Translations under genes and position numbers: made by a program
Notes under the pieces: generated by a model
Databases searched by the model: none
What the model saw: only the letters and a program-made list of their open reading frames with translations
Told to the model about the DNA's origin: nothing
DNA from: DASXUX01 sp036504595
GTDB lineage: Bacteria; Planctomycetota; SZUA-567; H5-PLA8
Assembly: GCA_036504595.1 (NCBI GenBank)
Contig: DASXUX010000106.1
Location: forward strand, 1 to 64,000
Direction of reading: 5' to 3'
Length of the DNA: 64,000 nt
Shown: one piece after another, positions 8,814-17,691 of the stretch
Position numbering within the stretch: the stretch's first letter is position 1
How the letters are laid out: the number at the start of each line of letters is the position of its first letter

Positions 8814-10973
8814 ATGGCCGGTCGCATTCGCTTTGTCTGCCTGCTGCATTCGCACCAACCGGTAGGAAATTTCGACGATGTTATAGAAGCCGCATACAAG
8901 ATGAGCTATTTGCCATACGTTGAAGCCTTTGAGCAGTTTCCTCAGATTCCGTTGACCAATCACTATTCGGGCTGTCTGCTCGAATGGCTGGAGCAGCACC
9001 ATCCCGAGTACATCGAGCGGCTGGCAAAGCACTCCAAGGGGGATGACTCCGACAAGCCCAAATGGGAGATGATCGGCGGCGGCTTCTATGAACCGATCAT
9101 GACCATGCTTGCCACGCGCGACCGGTTGGGCCAAATCGATCGCATGGCCACTTACATCGAGACGCGCTTCGGGCAGCGTCCTCGCGGTCTGTGGCTGCCG
9201 GAACGCGTCTGGGAACCGGGGCTGGTGAAAGACCTGGCCGACGCCGGCGTCGAATACCTGACGCTGGACGATTCGCATTTCCGTGCGGCCGGCCTGGAAG
9301 ATCAGGATCTGGTCGGCGCATTCATTGCCGAAGACCAGGGGCGAATTCTGCGCGTGTATCCGGCGTCGGAACGGCTGCGCTACGTGATTCCATTCCAAGG
9401 CGTGCACGATTGCATCAACTACATGCGTTCGCTGATTCCAGAAGACGGCGAGCGCGTCGTCTGCTACGCGGACGACGGCGAGAAGTTCGGCGTCTGGCCG
9501 AAGACCTACGAGCACGTTTACACCAACGGCTGGCTGAAGAACTTCCTGGGCGCCCTGCAGCACGCGCAAAACGAAGGCTGGCTGATTTGCTCAACGCTTT
9601 CGGATGCCTGCGACGGCGTTGAAGCGGTCGGGAAGATCGCGTTGCCTGAAAACAGTTACCGCGAGATGACCGAGTGGGCTTTGCCGGCTGCCCGGCTGGC
9701 TTCCTACGAGCGCGCGCGCCACGACATTCTGCACGATCACCAGCTTGCCAACGACGGCCGCGTGCAGAATGTCCTGGGCCTGGTGAAGGGCGGCAACTGG
9801 CGTTCGTTCAAGATCAAGTATCCCGAAGGCAACCGGATGTACGCGAAAATGATGGAAGTCAGCGCGAAGGTTGCCTCGCTGCCGAAATCGACCAAGCTCG
9901 CCGACAAGGCGCGCACACATTTGTACCGCGGACAGTGCAACTGCCCCTACTGGCACGGCGTCTTCGGCGGCATGTACCTGCCGCATTTGCGCAGCGCCGT
10001 GTACCGCGAGCTGATCAAGGCGGACAAACTCGCCGATGAACTCGACGGCGGGTCTGCCAAGGCCAAGACTGTTCTGCCGCTGGTCCAGGATCTGGATTTT
10101 GACGGCTCAGCGGAAGTGAAACTATCCAATGCGTACCTCGCCGTGTATCTGCACCCCAAACGCGGCGGGCATCTCTACGAGAACGACCTGCGCGACATCG
10201 ACTTCAATCTCGGCGACACGTTCTCGCGCCGCTACGAAGCTTATCACGACAAGGTTGCACAGGCGGTCGTCGGTGACGCAAACGGCACCGCGAGCATACA
10301 CGACCTGATTCTCGCAAAGCAGCCGGGTTTGGCGGAACTTCTGAAGTACGACACGTACCTGCGCGAAAGTCTGGTCGATCACTTAAGCCCAACGCGCTTG
10401 ACGCCTGAAGACATGCTCTCCGGAAATCCGCCGAGCAGTCCCGCGTTCCGAACCGAAGCCTACGATCTCCAGGCGTCCAGCAAGAAGAACGCCGTCACGC
10501 TGTCTCGCGAAGGCCCCTGGCAGGGCGCCACTGTGCGCGTCAGCAAGACCGTTGCGCTGCATGGGAAGCCGGAGCTGGAATTCTCCTATGTTATCGAGCA
10601 CGTTGACGGCCCCGAAATCGAAGGATTCTTCGGCGTGGAGATGAACTATAACTTGCTGGCAGGGGACGCCCACGACCGCTATTATTATCATGAGAAGAGC
10701 GATAACGCAGGTAAGCTGGCGACCGTGGCTAGCTTTGGCGAGTTATCGTTCGTGGGCATGAAGGACCACTGGCTGGATGTTGCCGTCGAGCTGCACTGCG
10801 ATGTGCCGGCGGAAGCAGTGGTCAGCCCAGTGAAGACCGTTTCACAATCGGAAGGCGGCTTCGAGGCCGTGTACCAGAGCTCGAGCGTGCTGCTGCAATG
10901 GCCGCTCAAACTAGCTGCCGGCGGGAATCTCAGAGTCACACTACGCCAGGAGTCGGCTCGTGCCCGAAAGTGA
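8814..10973 (+). CDS. GH57 4-alpha-glucanotransferase / alpha-amylase
   Basis: Cleaves and transfers alpha-1,4-glucan chains. 719 aa from the ATG at 8814, preceded by gaagggaga. The N-terminal (beta/alpha)7 barrel carries LLHSHQPVGNF, the nucleophile motif WLPERVWEP (Glu near 129) and the acid/base motif YADDGEKFG (Asp near 218), as in the Thermococcus litoralis 4-alpha-glucanotransferase type. The middle helical region and C-terminal beta-domain correspond to the DUF1925/DUF1926 modules of that subgroup, and total length agrees. The last bases overlap the start of the next gene (GTG at 10960), so glucan enzyme and sensor kinase may be translationally coupled. Confidence 0.92.
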   Translation: MAGRIRFVCLLHSHQPVGNFDDVIEAAYKMSYLPYVEAFEQFPQIPLTNHYSGCLLEWLEQHHPEYIERLAKHSKGDDSDKPKWEMIGGGFYEPIMTMLATRDRLGQIDRMATYIETRFGQRPRGLWLPERVWEPGLVKDLADAGVEYLTLDDSHFRAAGLEDQDLVGAFIAEDQGRILRVYPASERLRYVIPFQGVHDCINYMRSLIPEDGERVVCYADDGEKFGVWPKTYEHVYTNGWLKNFLGALQHAQNEGWLICSTLSDACDGVEAVGKIALPENSYREMTEWALPAARLASYERARHDILHDHQLANDGRVQNVLGLVKGGNWRSFKIKYPEGNRMYAKMMEVSAKVASLPKSTKLADKARTHLYRGQCNCPYWHGVFGGMYLPHLRSAVYRELIKADKLADELDGGSAKAKTVLPLVQDLDFDGSAEVKLSNAYLAVYLHPKRGGHLYENDLRDIDFNLGDTFSRRYEAYHDKVAQAVVGDANGTASIHDLILAKQPGLAELLKYDTYLRESLVDHLSPTRLTPEDMLSGNPPSSPAFRTEAYDLQASSKKNAVTLSREGPWQGATVRVSKTVALHGKPELEFSYVIEHVDGPEIEGFFGVEMNYNLLAGDAHDRYYYHEKSDNAGKLATVASFGELSFVGMKDHWLDVAVELHCDVPAEAVVSPVKTVSQSEGGFEAVYQSSSVLLQWPLKLAAGGNLRVTLRQESARARK

Positions 10974-13674
10974 AGCTCCTCGTACCGCCGGCGTCCCACC
11001 GGCCCACACACCCGCTGCCAGCGAAACGCCGGCACCACAAGCCGCTGCGCCCGAGAAGGTGCTGCTGGTCGAAGAGAACGATGCTCTGGCCACTGAACAG
11101 AGCAAGCTGCTCACGGAGGCATCCTTTCAGGTTACGCGCGTAAAGTCGTGCGCCGAGGCGCTGGAAACGCTCAACAAAGGCTCCGTGGACCTGGTGCTCG
11201 TGGACCTGGAAACGGGCGCGCCGGGCGCGAGCCTGGAGTTCTGCAAACAGATCAAAGCGAACCCCGCGCTGGCCTGGATGCCGGTGATGTTTGCGACGTC
11301 GCGAATCAGCCGCGACACGGTTGAACAGATCTTCCAGACCGGCGGCGATGAATTCGTCGGCAAGCCTTTCCAGCACGACGAACTGCTCGTCCGCGCCAAG
11401 GTTCTCGTGCGCAAAGGCCATGAAGAGCGCTGGCTCGTCGAACGCGCACGCAAGCTGGCCGAGAAGATTGCCGAGCGCGACGACGAACTGGATGATCTGC
11501 GCCGTTTCGCTCAGGATATCGTCAGTTCGCTCTCGTCCGCCTTGCTGGTGCTGGATTCCGAAGAGACGGTGCTGTTCGCGAATGCGCCCTTCCTGGAAGC
11601 CGTCCACGTTGAACGGCGCAGCGTCGTCGGCCGCAAGCTGACGGAGTTTCTGCAAGTTCGCGCGCCCAGCGAGGAGCGCGGCCACGAAGAGACGCGCCGG
11701 CTGGACATGCGCAGCTCCGTGGGCGCTCTGACGCAGGCGATCCGCACGGCGATCTCCAGCGGCCAGCCGTCGCGCCTGCGGCGCATCCCGGGCCTGTTGC
11801 GCGCCAGTCCCGACCGGCTTTCCGACGTGACGGTGACGGCGATCGATTACGGCGGTGTGCGGCAGGTTCTGGTTGTTGTTGAAGATGTGACCGAGCAGGC
11901 GCTGGCCGAACTCGAAGTCGCCAAAGAGCGCGCCAAGCTGCACGACGTTGTCAACGCGATGAACGCCGCGCTGTGCCTGATCGACCGCGATCGCAAAATC
12001 CTGTGGCAGAACCGGACCTTCGGGCTGTGGTTCGGCGATTCATTCGGCCAGCCGGGGCTCTCGGCGTTCCTGTCGCGCTTGCGCGCGGACGACGCGTGGA
12101 TCGAACAGGTTTTCGTGCGCGGACAGGTGCTGCAAATGGCGTGGTCGGTCTTTACGCCGCACGGTCAGCGCCGGCACTTCTCGAACATTATCGCGCGCAT
12201 CAAACCCGCCGTGGGCAGCGAGGCCAGCCAGGCGCTGGTCCTCACGCAAGACGTCACCGAACAGGAGACGCGCGTCGAACAGCTTTCGCTCCTACGTGAA
12301 CTTTCGCAATTCTTGCAGGGCACGCTCGACGCCGAGAAGCTCAACCACGTGATCCTGCTCTGCGTGACCACGGGCCACGCGCTGGGCTTCAACCGAGCGT
12401 TCCTGTTCATCCGCAATCGAGCGACCGGAATGCTTTCGGCTCAGATGGCCGTCGGCCCGGCCAGCCGCGAGGACGCCTTCCGCATCTGGGCGGAACTCTC
12501 CGCACAGGGCCGCACGCTGCACGATCTGCTGCGCAGCCTGGAGCAACTGCCGCCCAAAGAGTCGATGGCTTTGTACCCGCTGATCCGCGATTTGGCTTAT
12601 CCGCTCGATGATCCGTCGGAGATCATCGTCCGCACCGCGCTTGAGAAGAAGGAGCAGCTCGTCACCGACGCGCGGCGCGATCCGCGTGTCACGCCACGCT
12701 TCCGGCAGCTTTTCGGCTGCCAGGAGTTTGTCTCCGTGCCGCTGATCGTGAAGGGTTCGGTGGTCGGCGTCATTCTGGCGGACAATCTGTATTCAGGCCG
12801 CGCGATCACCGACGATCACGTCAAACTGCTCTCGCTGTTCGCGTCGCAGGCCGCTTTGGCGATCGAGAACGCGGAGACGTTCATGGAATTGCAGAAGAGC
12901 ATGAACAGCCTGCGCCAGGCGCAGCGCGAAATCGTGCACAGCGAAAAACTGGCGACCATCGGCAAGATGGCCGCTCACGTGGCGCACGAAATCCGCAACC
13001 CGCTTTCGACGATCGGCGGTTTCGCGCGTGCGTTGCTGAAGAAGCCCGACAACGTCGAGCGCGTCATCAAGAACGCCAAGATCATCGCCGAGGAATCCAC
13101 GCGGCTGGAGAACATGCTGAAAGGCGTGATGGATTTCTCCCGCCCATCGGCGCCGGTGCCAAAAGCAAACGACTTCAACGTCACGGTCGAGAAAGCGTTC
13201 CGCACGCTGGCGGAGATTCTGGGGTCGCGCAATATTCACTCCAGCCTGGACCTGGACCGCTCACTGCCGGAAGTCCCGTTCGACGAGAACCAGATTTTGC
13301 AGGTGATTCACAACATGATCCGCAACGCCGCCGACAGCATGCCGCACGGCGGGGCGCTCAGCCTGAAGACCGGCCGCGAAGGCGAGAGCATTTATCTGGT
13401 CATCGACGATTCGGGCACCGGAATTCCGCCGCACGTGCTGGAGCGGCTCTTCGATCCGTTCTTCACCACCAAGCCCGACGGCACGGGCCTGGGGCTGGCC
13501 GTCAGCAAGAAGATTGTGGACGATCACGGCGGCCGCATCGAAGTGCATAGCAAGGTCGGCAAGGGAACGCAGTTCAAAGTCCACCTGCCGCTGCAGGCCC
13601 CATCCGCTCAACCGTCAAAAGCCTCGTCCTCCGGCACGCTCGAAGCCGTCACCGGCAGTGTGGCCGGAGATTAG
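10960..13674 (+). CDS. soluble REC-PAS-PAS-GAF sensor histidine kinase
   Basis: 904-residue kinase with no membrane segment. Domains in order: Ala/Pro-rich leader; receiver (about 33-150) with acceptor Asp near 82 in LVDLETG and the conserved Lys in GKPF; coiled coil; two PAS domains (about 175-300 and 320-430); GAF (about 445-610); HisKA with HVAHEIRNPLSTIGG (His near 678); and a HATPase with N, G1 and G2 boxes ending near 880. The GTG start is chosen because it overlaps the GH57 stop by 14 bases and the reading frame is protein-like from there. The N-terminal receiver suggests it is itself controlled by another kinase. No response regulator is adjacent. The location suggests, but does not prove, a role in glucan storage control. 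Confidence 0.9.
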   Translation: MPESEAPRTAGVPPAHTPAASETPAPQAAAPEKVLLVEENDALATEQSKLLTEASFQVTRVKSCAEALETLNKGSVDLVLVDLETGAPGASLEFCKQIKANPALAWMPVMFATSRISRDTVEQIFQTGGDEFVGKPFQHDELLVRAKVLVRKGHEERWLVERARKLAEKIAERDDELDDLRRFAQDIVSSLSSALLVLDSEETVLFANAPFLEAVHVERRSVVGRKLTEFLQVRAPSEERGHEETRRLDMRSSVGALTQAIRTAISSGQPSRLRRIPGLLRASPDRLSDVTVTAIDYGGVRQVLVVVEDVTEQALAELEVAKERAKLHDVVNAMNAALCLIDRDRKILWQNRTFGLWFGDSFGQPGLSAFLSRLRADDAWIEQVFVRGQVLQMAWSVFTPHGQRRHFSNIIARIKPAVGSEASQALVLTQDVTEQETRVEQLSLLRELSQFLQGTLDAEKLNHVILLCVTTGHALGFNRAFLFIRNRATGMLSAQMAVGPASREDAFRIWAELSAQGRTLHDLLRSLEQLPPKESMALYPLIRDLAYPLDDPSEIIVRTALEKKEQLVTDARRDPRVTPRFRQLFGCQEFVSVPLIVKGSVVGVILADNLYSGRAITDDHVKLLSLFASQAALAIENAETFMELQKSMNSLRQAQREIVHSEKLATIGKMAAHVAHEIRNPLSTIGGFARALLKKPDNVERVIKNAKIIAEESTRLENMLKGVMDFSRPSAPVPKANDFNVTVEKAFRTLAEILGSRNIHSSLDLDRSLPEVPFDENQILQVIHNMIRNAADSMPHGGALSLKTGREGESIYLVIDDSGTGIPPHVLERLFDPFFTTKPDGTGLGLAVSKKIVDDHGGRIEVHSKVGKGTQFKVHLPLQAPSAQPSKASSSGTLEAVTGSVAGD

Positions 13675-13724
13675 TTCAGAACCGCAACCGTAAGGGAGCG
13701 GCGAGCTTTCGCGCTCGCGTTCAG

Positions 13725-13757
13725 CAAAAACCCCGGCTCTGTAGGCCGGGGGTTTTG
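13725..13757. terminator. bidirectional rho-independent terminator
   Basis: An A-run then CCCCGGC, a short loop, GCCGGGGG and a T-run: a GC stem flanked by A and T tracts that would work in both directions. It lies between the kinase gene (+) and the converging NUDIX-like gene (-), where a shared terminator is expected. Confidence 0.85.
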
Positions 13758-13783
13758 TTCACGTAAACTGTGGAGAGCGTGTC

Positions 13784-14230
13784 TTAGAGTTCGGCGATGG
13801 AGAGATAGCGTTTCACGTCGCTGCGGCGCAGGCTGCCGACCATGCGCGGGAGCTGCGCGTGTTCGATGATTTTGATGCTTTTCACGTTGTCGCCATTCTT
13901 CGGCGGGCCTTTAAGCTCAGCGACGTACTGGAAATCAAGCTGCCAGTCTTCGCCCGGAGGAACCATGGAGAAGACTTCGACCAGGTCCATCTCTTTGGGC
14001 TCCGTCCGGCCCCATTGTTTCAGCGCGCGCTTGGCGGCGACTTCAGGCGACTCGCCATATTCCAGATAATCCCACGGGAACCACAGGTCGCCGACGTCCT
14101 GACCGCCGGGCAAGCCGGGTTTTTCAAAGAGGACAACCTTGCCCTTGAGGAGCGTGACCACATTGACGCTGATGTGAGCGCCACCGGGGGATGTCGCATT
14201 GACTGGACGACCGAAAATGGCTTTTGGCAT
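13784..14230 (-). CDS. NUDIX-fold protein with degenerate Nudix box
   Basis: 148 aa from the ATG at 14230. Upstream ATGs at 14281 and 14263 are possible but less protein-like. The stretch YLEYGESPEVAAKRALKQWG aligns with the Nudix box pattern, but the diagnostic REx2EE is replaced by RAxxQW, so metal-dependent hydrolysis is doubtful. HISVNVVTLLKGKVVLFEKPG and the FQYVAELKG strand fit the rest of the fold. It converges with the kinase gene at a shared terminator and diverges from purB. Function unknown. Confidence 0.65.
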   Translation of the reverse strand: MPKAIFGRPVNATSPGGAHISVNVVTLLKGKVVLFEKPGLPGGQDVGDLWFPWDYLEYGESPEVAAKRALKQWGRTEPKEMDLVEVFSMVPPGEDWQLDFQYVAELKGPPKNGDNVKSIKIIEHAQLPRMVGSLRRSDVKRYLSIAEL

Positions 14231-14409
14231 GGCTTTAGTGTGCCTCTCAATGGCCCTTGGCATAAAATGACGCGCCGTCACGTATTATATAGAAGAAGAG
14301 CCATCCGTCTCTGTCGATTCGGTTTTTTTTACCGGTGGAATAAACGACCCCAATCTGTAAAACTGCTCCGGCACTAAGCGAAAACGCTCAAAGAGGAGAG
14401 ACGACAGCG

Positions 14410-15888
14410 ATGCCGACGAATGGAAATTCTGCTGCGAAAGACGCAGCGCAGGTCAAACTCCGCAACAAATACGAGAGCCCGCTCACTGGCCGCTATGGCT
14501 CACCCGAGATGTCCTTTGTCTTCAGCCCGCAGTTCAAGTTTTCGACTTGGCGCAAGCTGTGGGTGGCGCTGGCCGAAGGCGAACATGAACTCGGCCTGCC
14601 GGTCAGCGCGAAGCAGATCAAAGAGTTGAAGCAGTTTGTGGACGAGATCAACTTTGAGGTTGCCGACGCGAAAGAGAAAGAAATCCGCCATGACGTGATG
14701 GCGCACGTCCACGCCTACGGCGTGCAGGCTCCGGGCGCCAAGGGAATCATCCACCTCGGTGCGACCAGCGCGTATGTGACCGATAATACCGACCTCATCC
14801 AGATGCGGGCGGGGCTGGAGCTGATCGCCAAGAAGCTGGTGAATGTGATCGCCGCGCTGGCGAAGTTTGCCGAGAGGCACGCGTCTCTGCCGACGCTGGC
14901 CTACACCCATTTTCAGGCCGCGCAGCCGACGACCGTTGGCAAACGCGCGTGTTTGTGGATGCAAGATCTGCTGCTGGACCTGGAAGAAATCGAACTGGTC
15001 CGGCGCACGCTGCCGTTTCTGGGCGTGAAAGGCACGACCGGCACGCAGGCGAGCTTTCTCGAACTGTTCGCTGGCGACTTCAAGAAGGTTCAGCGCTTGG
15101 AACGAGTGGTTGCCGACAAGATGGGCTTTGAACGCGTGCTGCCGGTCTCCGGCCAGACTTACACCCGCAAGCTGGACTACCGCGTCCTCTCGGCGCTCAG
15201 CGCGGTGGCTCAAAGCGCGCATAAATTCGCGAACGATCTGCGCCTGCTGGCTCACCTGAAGCAGATGGAGGAACCGTTCGAGACACACCAAGTCGGCAGT
15301 TCCGCGATGGCGTACAAACGCAACCCCATGCGTGCCGAACGCATGACAGGGCTTTCGCGGCATCTGATCGCGCTCGTGCTCGATCCGGCGATGACCGCCG
15401 CGGAGCAATGGTTCGAGCGCACGCTGGACGATTCTGCGAACAAGCGTCTGTCTGTGCCCGAAGCATTCCTGACCGCCGACGTGGTGCTCGAGATTTATCT
15501 GAACATCACACAAAACCTGGTCGTGTACCCGGCGGTCATGGCGTCCTATCTTGCGGCGGAAATGCCGTTCATGGCATCCGAGAACTTGATGATGGAAGCG
15601 GTCAAACGCGGCGGCGACCGGCAGGAATTGCACGAACGCATTCGCCAGCACAGTCAAGACGCCGCCAAGCAGGTGAAGGAGCATGGCCGGCCCAACGATC
15701 TGCTCCAACGCATCGCCGCAGACCCGGCTTTCGCGAGCGTGAAGAATAAGATCGGCGAAATCATGGCGCCGGAACGATACGTTGGCCTTTCCGAGCAGCA
15801 GACGAAGCAGTTCCTGAAGGATCAGGTTTCGCCGGTACTGAAGGAGCATAAGGTTTGGTTGGGAATGACGGGGAAAGTCAGCGTGTGA
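14410..15888 (+). CDS. purB: adenylosuccinate lyase
   Basis: Catalyses two fumarate-releasing steps of purine synthesis: SAICAR to AICAR, and adenylosuccinate to AMP. 492 residues, all-helical fumarase/aspartase superfamily. The signature loop GSSAMAYKRNPMRAE lies near residue 296 and the HLGATSAYVTDN motif near 118 carries the conserved Thr-Ser region. An aaagaggagag box precedes the ATG. Length matches the longer eukaryote-like PurB group rather than the short 430-residue one. No other pur gene is nearby. Confidence 0.93.
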   Translation: MPTNGNSAAKDAAQVKLRNKYESPLTGRYGSPEMSFVFSPQFKFSTWRKLWVALAEGEHELGLPVSAKQIKELKQFVDEINFEVADAKEKEIRHDVMAHVHAYGVQAPGAKGIIHLGATSAYVTDNTDLIQMRAGLELIAKKLVNVIAALAKFAERHASLPTLAYTHFQAAQPTTVGKRACLWMQDLLLDLEEIELVRRTLPFLGVKGTTGTQASFLELFAGDFKKVQRLERVVADKMGFERVLPVSGQTYTRKLDYRVLSALSAVAQSAHKFANDLRLLAHLKQMEEPFETHQVGSSAMAYKRNPMRAERMTGLSRHLIALVLDPAMTAAEQWFERTLDDSANKRLSVPEAFLTADVVLEIYLNITQNLVVYPAVMASYLAAEMPFMASENLMMEAVKRGGDRQELHERIRQHSQDAAKQVKEHGRPNDLLQRIAADPAFASVKNKIGEIMAPERYVGLSEQQTKQFLKDQVSPVLKEHKVWLGMTGKVSV

Positions 15889-15892
15889 TCGG

Positions 15893-15959
15893 CTCTTGGC
15901 TCTTAGCTCTTGGCTGCGCAAGCGAAGTTCGGGCTGTTGCTCTTAAGAGCTAAGAGCAC
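15893..15959. repeat. GCTCTTA micro-repeat with inverted copy
   Basis: Units ggctcttggctcttagctcttgg are followed by gctcttaagagctaagagc, a near-perfect palindrome. The right half overlaps the stop of the leftward enolase-family gene, so its last codons (Ala-Leu-Ser-Ser-stop) are repeat-derived. Confidence 0.6.
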
Positions 15960-17334
15960 GCTTGATTTTTCCGACGTTGTATCCGAAGCCCGGCCCCTTC
16001 AGCGTTGACAGATCGACGCAGCCATTCACGCGCGTGTAAATTCCGGGATGAACGGCAGCTTCGGGCTTGGAGGCTTCCGGGTAGAACTGCATGCCGTTGG
16101 TTTCTATGCCCATAATCGTGCCGGCGTGGGCCGCCAGCAAGCAGTGCGGCACCTGTGCGAGCATCGGGTTCGTCAGATCCTGCACCATCAGCGTCATGCC
16201 GTGGGCTTTCGCCCAGCACAAGCTGAGCAACGCCCCGGTCTGAGTCTTGCAGGTCTTCAGCGCGACGCCGGTCCAGCCCAGCTTGCGTCCCAACTTGATC
16301 AACTTCCAGTCGTGGGCGCTTTCATCCATAAACAGCGGCTTGCGCGCCGAGACGCTGTGGACGTCGATCTGGTTGTGTTCCAGTTCGTACGGGAACGGCT
16401 GTTCGACGTAGAGAATCATGCCGTAGACGCGCGGGTACTCGATCACCAGCCTGTCCAGGATGTCGTTCACGTATGCCGGATCTGTCACCGTGCAGTTGAA
16501 GTCGGTGGTGAGCCACTCCACGTTCTCTTCGACGGCGATCTGGCCGACTTTCGTGAGGCGCTCGTAATCCCATTTCGCGTCGTTGCCGCGCAATTTCACT
16601 TTCAGGCACTTCAGGCCGTCGCGGCGGATCCAATCGCGCAGCAGAACGGGGTAGCCGTCGTTGGGCTCGGAGCCGGTCAGTTCGGCGGGCTCAATCAGAT
16701 CCTTTCCGCCGACCAGATGCCACGCTCGCATGCGCTGAGCGTGTGGGCGCACGAGGTAATCCTGCGGATATTTTTCAGTGAAGGAGACTCTCGATCCATC
16801 GGCCGGTGTGATGTAGTGCGACAGGTCGCAGTTCATGTATTGAGCGTTGTAGGTCTCGTAGACGGGGCTTTCGTTGAGCATGCCGTAGGCATCGTGCAGA
16901 GCGATATCAAAAAGGGAGCAGCACACCAACGCGGCCAACCAGGGCATGGGTTCGCGGCCGGCGCGCTGCGCGTTGAAGCGTTCGAGCAGCTTCGGCAATT
17001 CGGTTTGCTGAAACGCATGTCCGATTTCCATGGCGTGGCCGCTGACGCCGAACTGAGCCCAGCTTTTTGCGAGCTGAGCGGTGAACGTCTTCAGCGCTTC
17101 GTGGCGTTCTTCGTAACTGAGGCTGCTCGGCCACACCCACTGCACGCTCAACGGCGTCTCGCCCCAGCCGCAAGCGGTCTGGCCTTTGGCGTTGGCGACT
17201 TTGATGCAGGTGCGCGCGCAGGTCACGCTCGTGAGTGTTTCGGGGCCGAATTTGAGCGGCACGCGGGTTTGGACGGGCAGAAAGTAGAGGCTGGTCTCCA
17301 CCGCGCGAATATCGGTGCTCTTCGTTGCAGCCAT
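15943..17334 (-). CDS. enolase-superfamily (mandelate racemase / muconate lactonizing type) enzyme
   Basis: 463 residues with the capping N-terminal domain and C-terminal barrel of the MR/MLE group, which abstract an alpha-proton from a carboxylate substrate. Visible elements are the KVKLRG Lys-x-Lys strand end, Asp in TTDFN, Glu in VEQPF, and the MDESAHD strand, i.e. the three metal ligands and a base. A Lys in GVALKTCKTQTG sits where dipeptide-epimerase-like members have their second base. It is somewhat longer than the usual 370-400. Substrate cannot be assigned. The start ATG at 17334 lies 60 bases from an upstream promoterless spacer shared with the divergent zinc-ribbon gene. Confidence 0.82.
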   Translation of the reverse strand: MAATKSTDIRAVETSLYFLPVQTRVPLKFGPETLTSVTCARTCIKVANAKGQTACGWGETPLSVQWVWPSSLSYEERHEALKTFTAQLAKSWAQFGVSGHAMEIGHAFQQTELPKLLERFNAQRAGREPMPWLAALVCCSLFDIALHDAYGMLNESPVYETYNAQYMNCDLSHYITPADGSRVSFTEKYPQDYLVRPHAQRMRAWHLVGGKDLIEPAELTGSEPNDGYPVLLRDWIRRDGLKCLKVKLRGNDAKWDYERLTKVGQIAVEENVEWLTTDFNCTVTDPAYVNDILDRLVIEYPRVYGMILYVEQPFPYELEHNQIDVHSVSARKPLFMDESAHDWKLIKLGRKLGWTGVALKTCKTQTGALLSLCWAKAHGMTLMVQDLTNPMLAQVPHCLLAAHAGTIMGIETNGMQFYPEASKPEAAVHPGIYTRVNGCVDLSTLKGPGFGYNVGKIKRALSS

Positions 17335-17433
17335 GAAGTCCTCCGGTTGCGATCTCCAAAAGACTACACCGGCGCGCGCTTGCCAGAGTGTCGCCGCATG
17401 TTATGGTGTTTCGCGGTCTGGAGAGGAGCGGGG

Positions 17434-17622
17434 ATGCACATTACCTACTGCAAAGTCTGCGGCGTGCGAGTGGAACTGCAAACGGCCGAAGAGGGCGAGC
17501 CCACCTGTCCGGATTGCCTCGCCGGAAAAACCCGTCGCCCCGCCCGCCGCGGAGACAGTGCATTGCTGCGGCGCCGGACGACCAGCCGCATGCTGAAGAC
17601 GATCAAGCCGGACGGAAAGTGA
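17434..17622 (+). CDS. 62-residue zinc-ribbon protein
   Basis: Short gene supported by a strong GAGAGGAG box five bases before the ATG. The product starts MHITYCKVCGVRVELQ and has a second knuckle TCPDCLAGK, giving a CxxC-x(n)-CxxC zinc ribbon, then a basic tail rich in Arg. Such proteins are usually nucleic-acid or protein-binding adaptors. It lies divergently to the enolase-family gene. No specific function is claimed. Confidence 0.7.
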   Translation: MHITYCKVCGVRVELQTAEEGEPTCPDCLAGKTRRPARRGDSALLRRRTTSRMLKTIKPDGK

Positions 17623-17627
17623 TTGTT

Positions 17628-17691
17628 GGTGTTTGGTACTTGGTGAATGGTACTTGGTGAATGGTGATCGGACGCCGCGAACCAACACCCA
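17628..17691. repeat. TGGTACT/TGAATGG micro-repeat
   Basis: Two direct copies of ggtacttggtgaatgg occupy the spacer, followed by an inverted partner (accaacacccatcacc). It separates the converging zinc-ribbon and MFS genes and could fold into a stem at both transcript ends. Confidence 0.55.

Noticed and set aside
14500..15921. 473-codon leftward frame opposite purB
   Set aside because: purB has clear signature motifs on the plus strand; the antisense frame is compositional.
16048..17622. Long rightward open frame antisense to the enolase-family gene
   Set aside because: It is open because of GC-rich third positions of the opposite gene. Only its last 62 codons (from 17434) have a ribosome binding site and a zinc-ribbon pattern; those are called separately.
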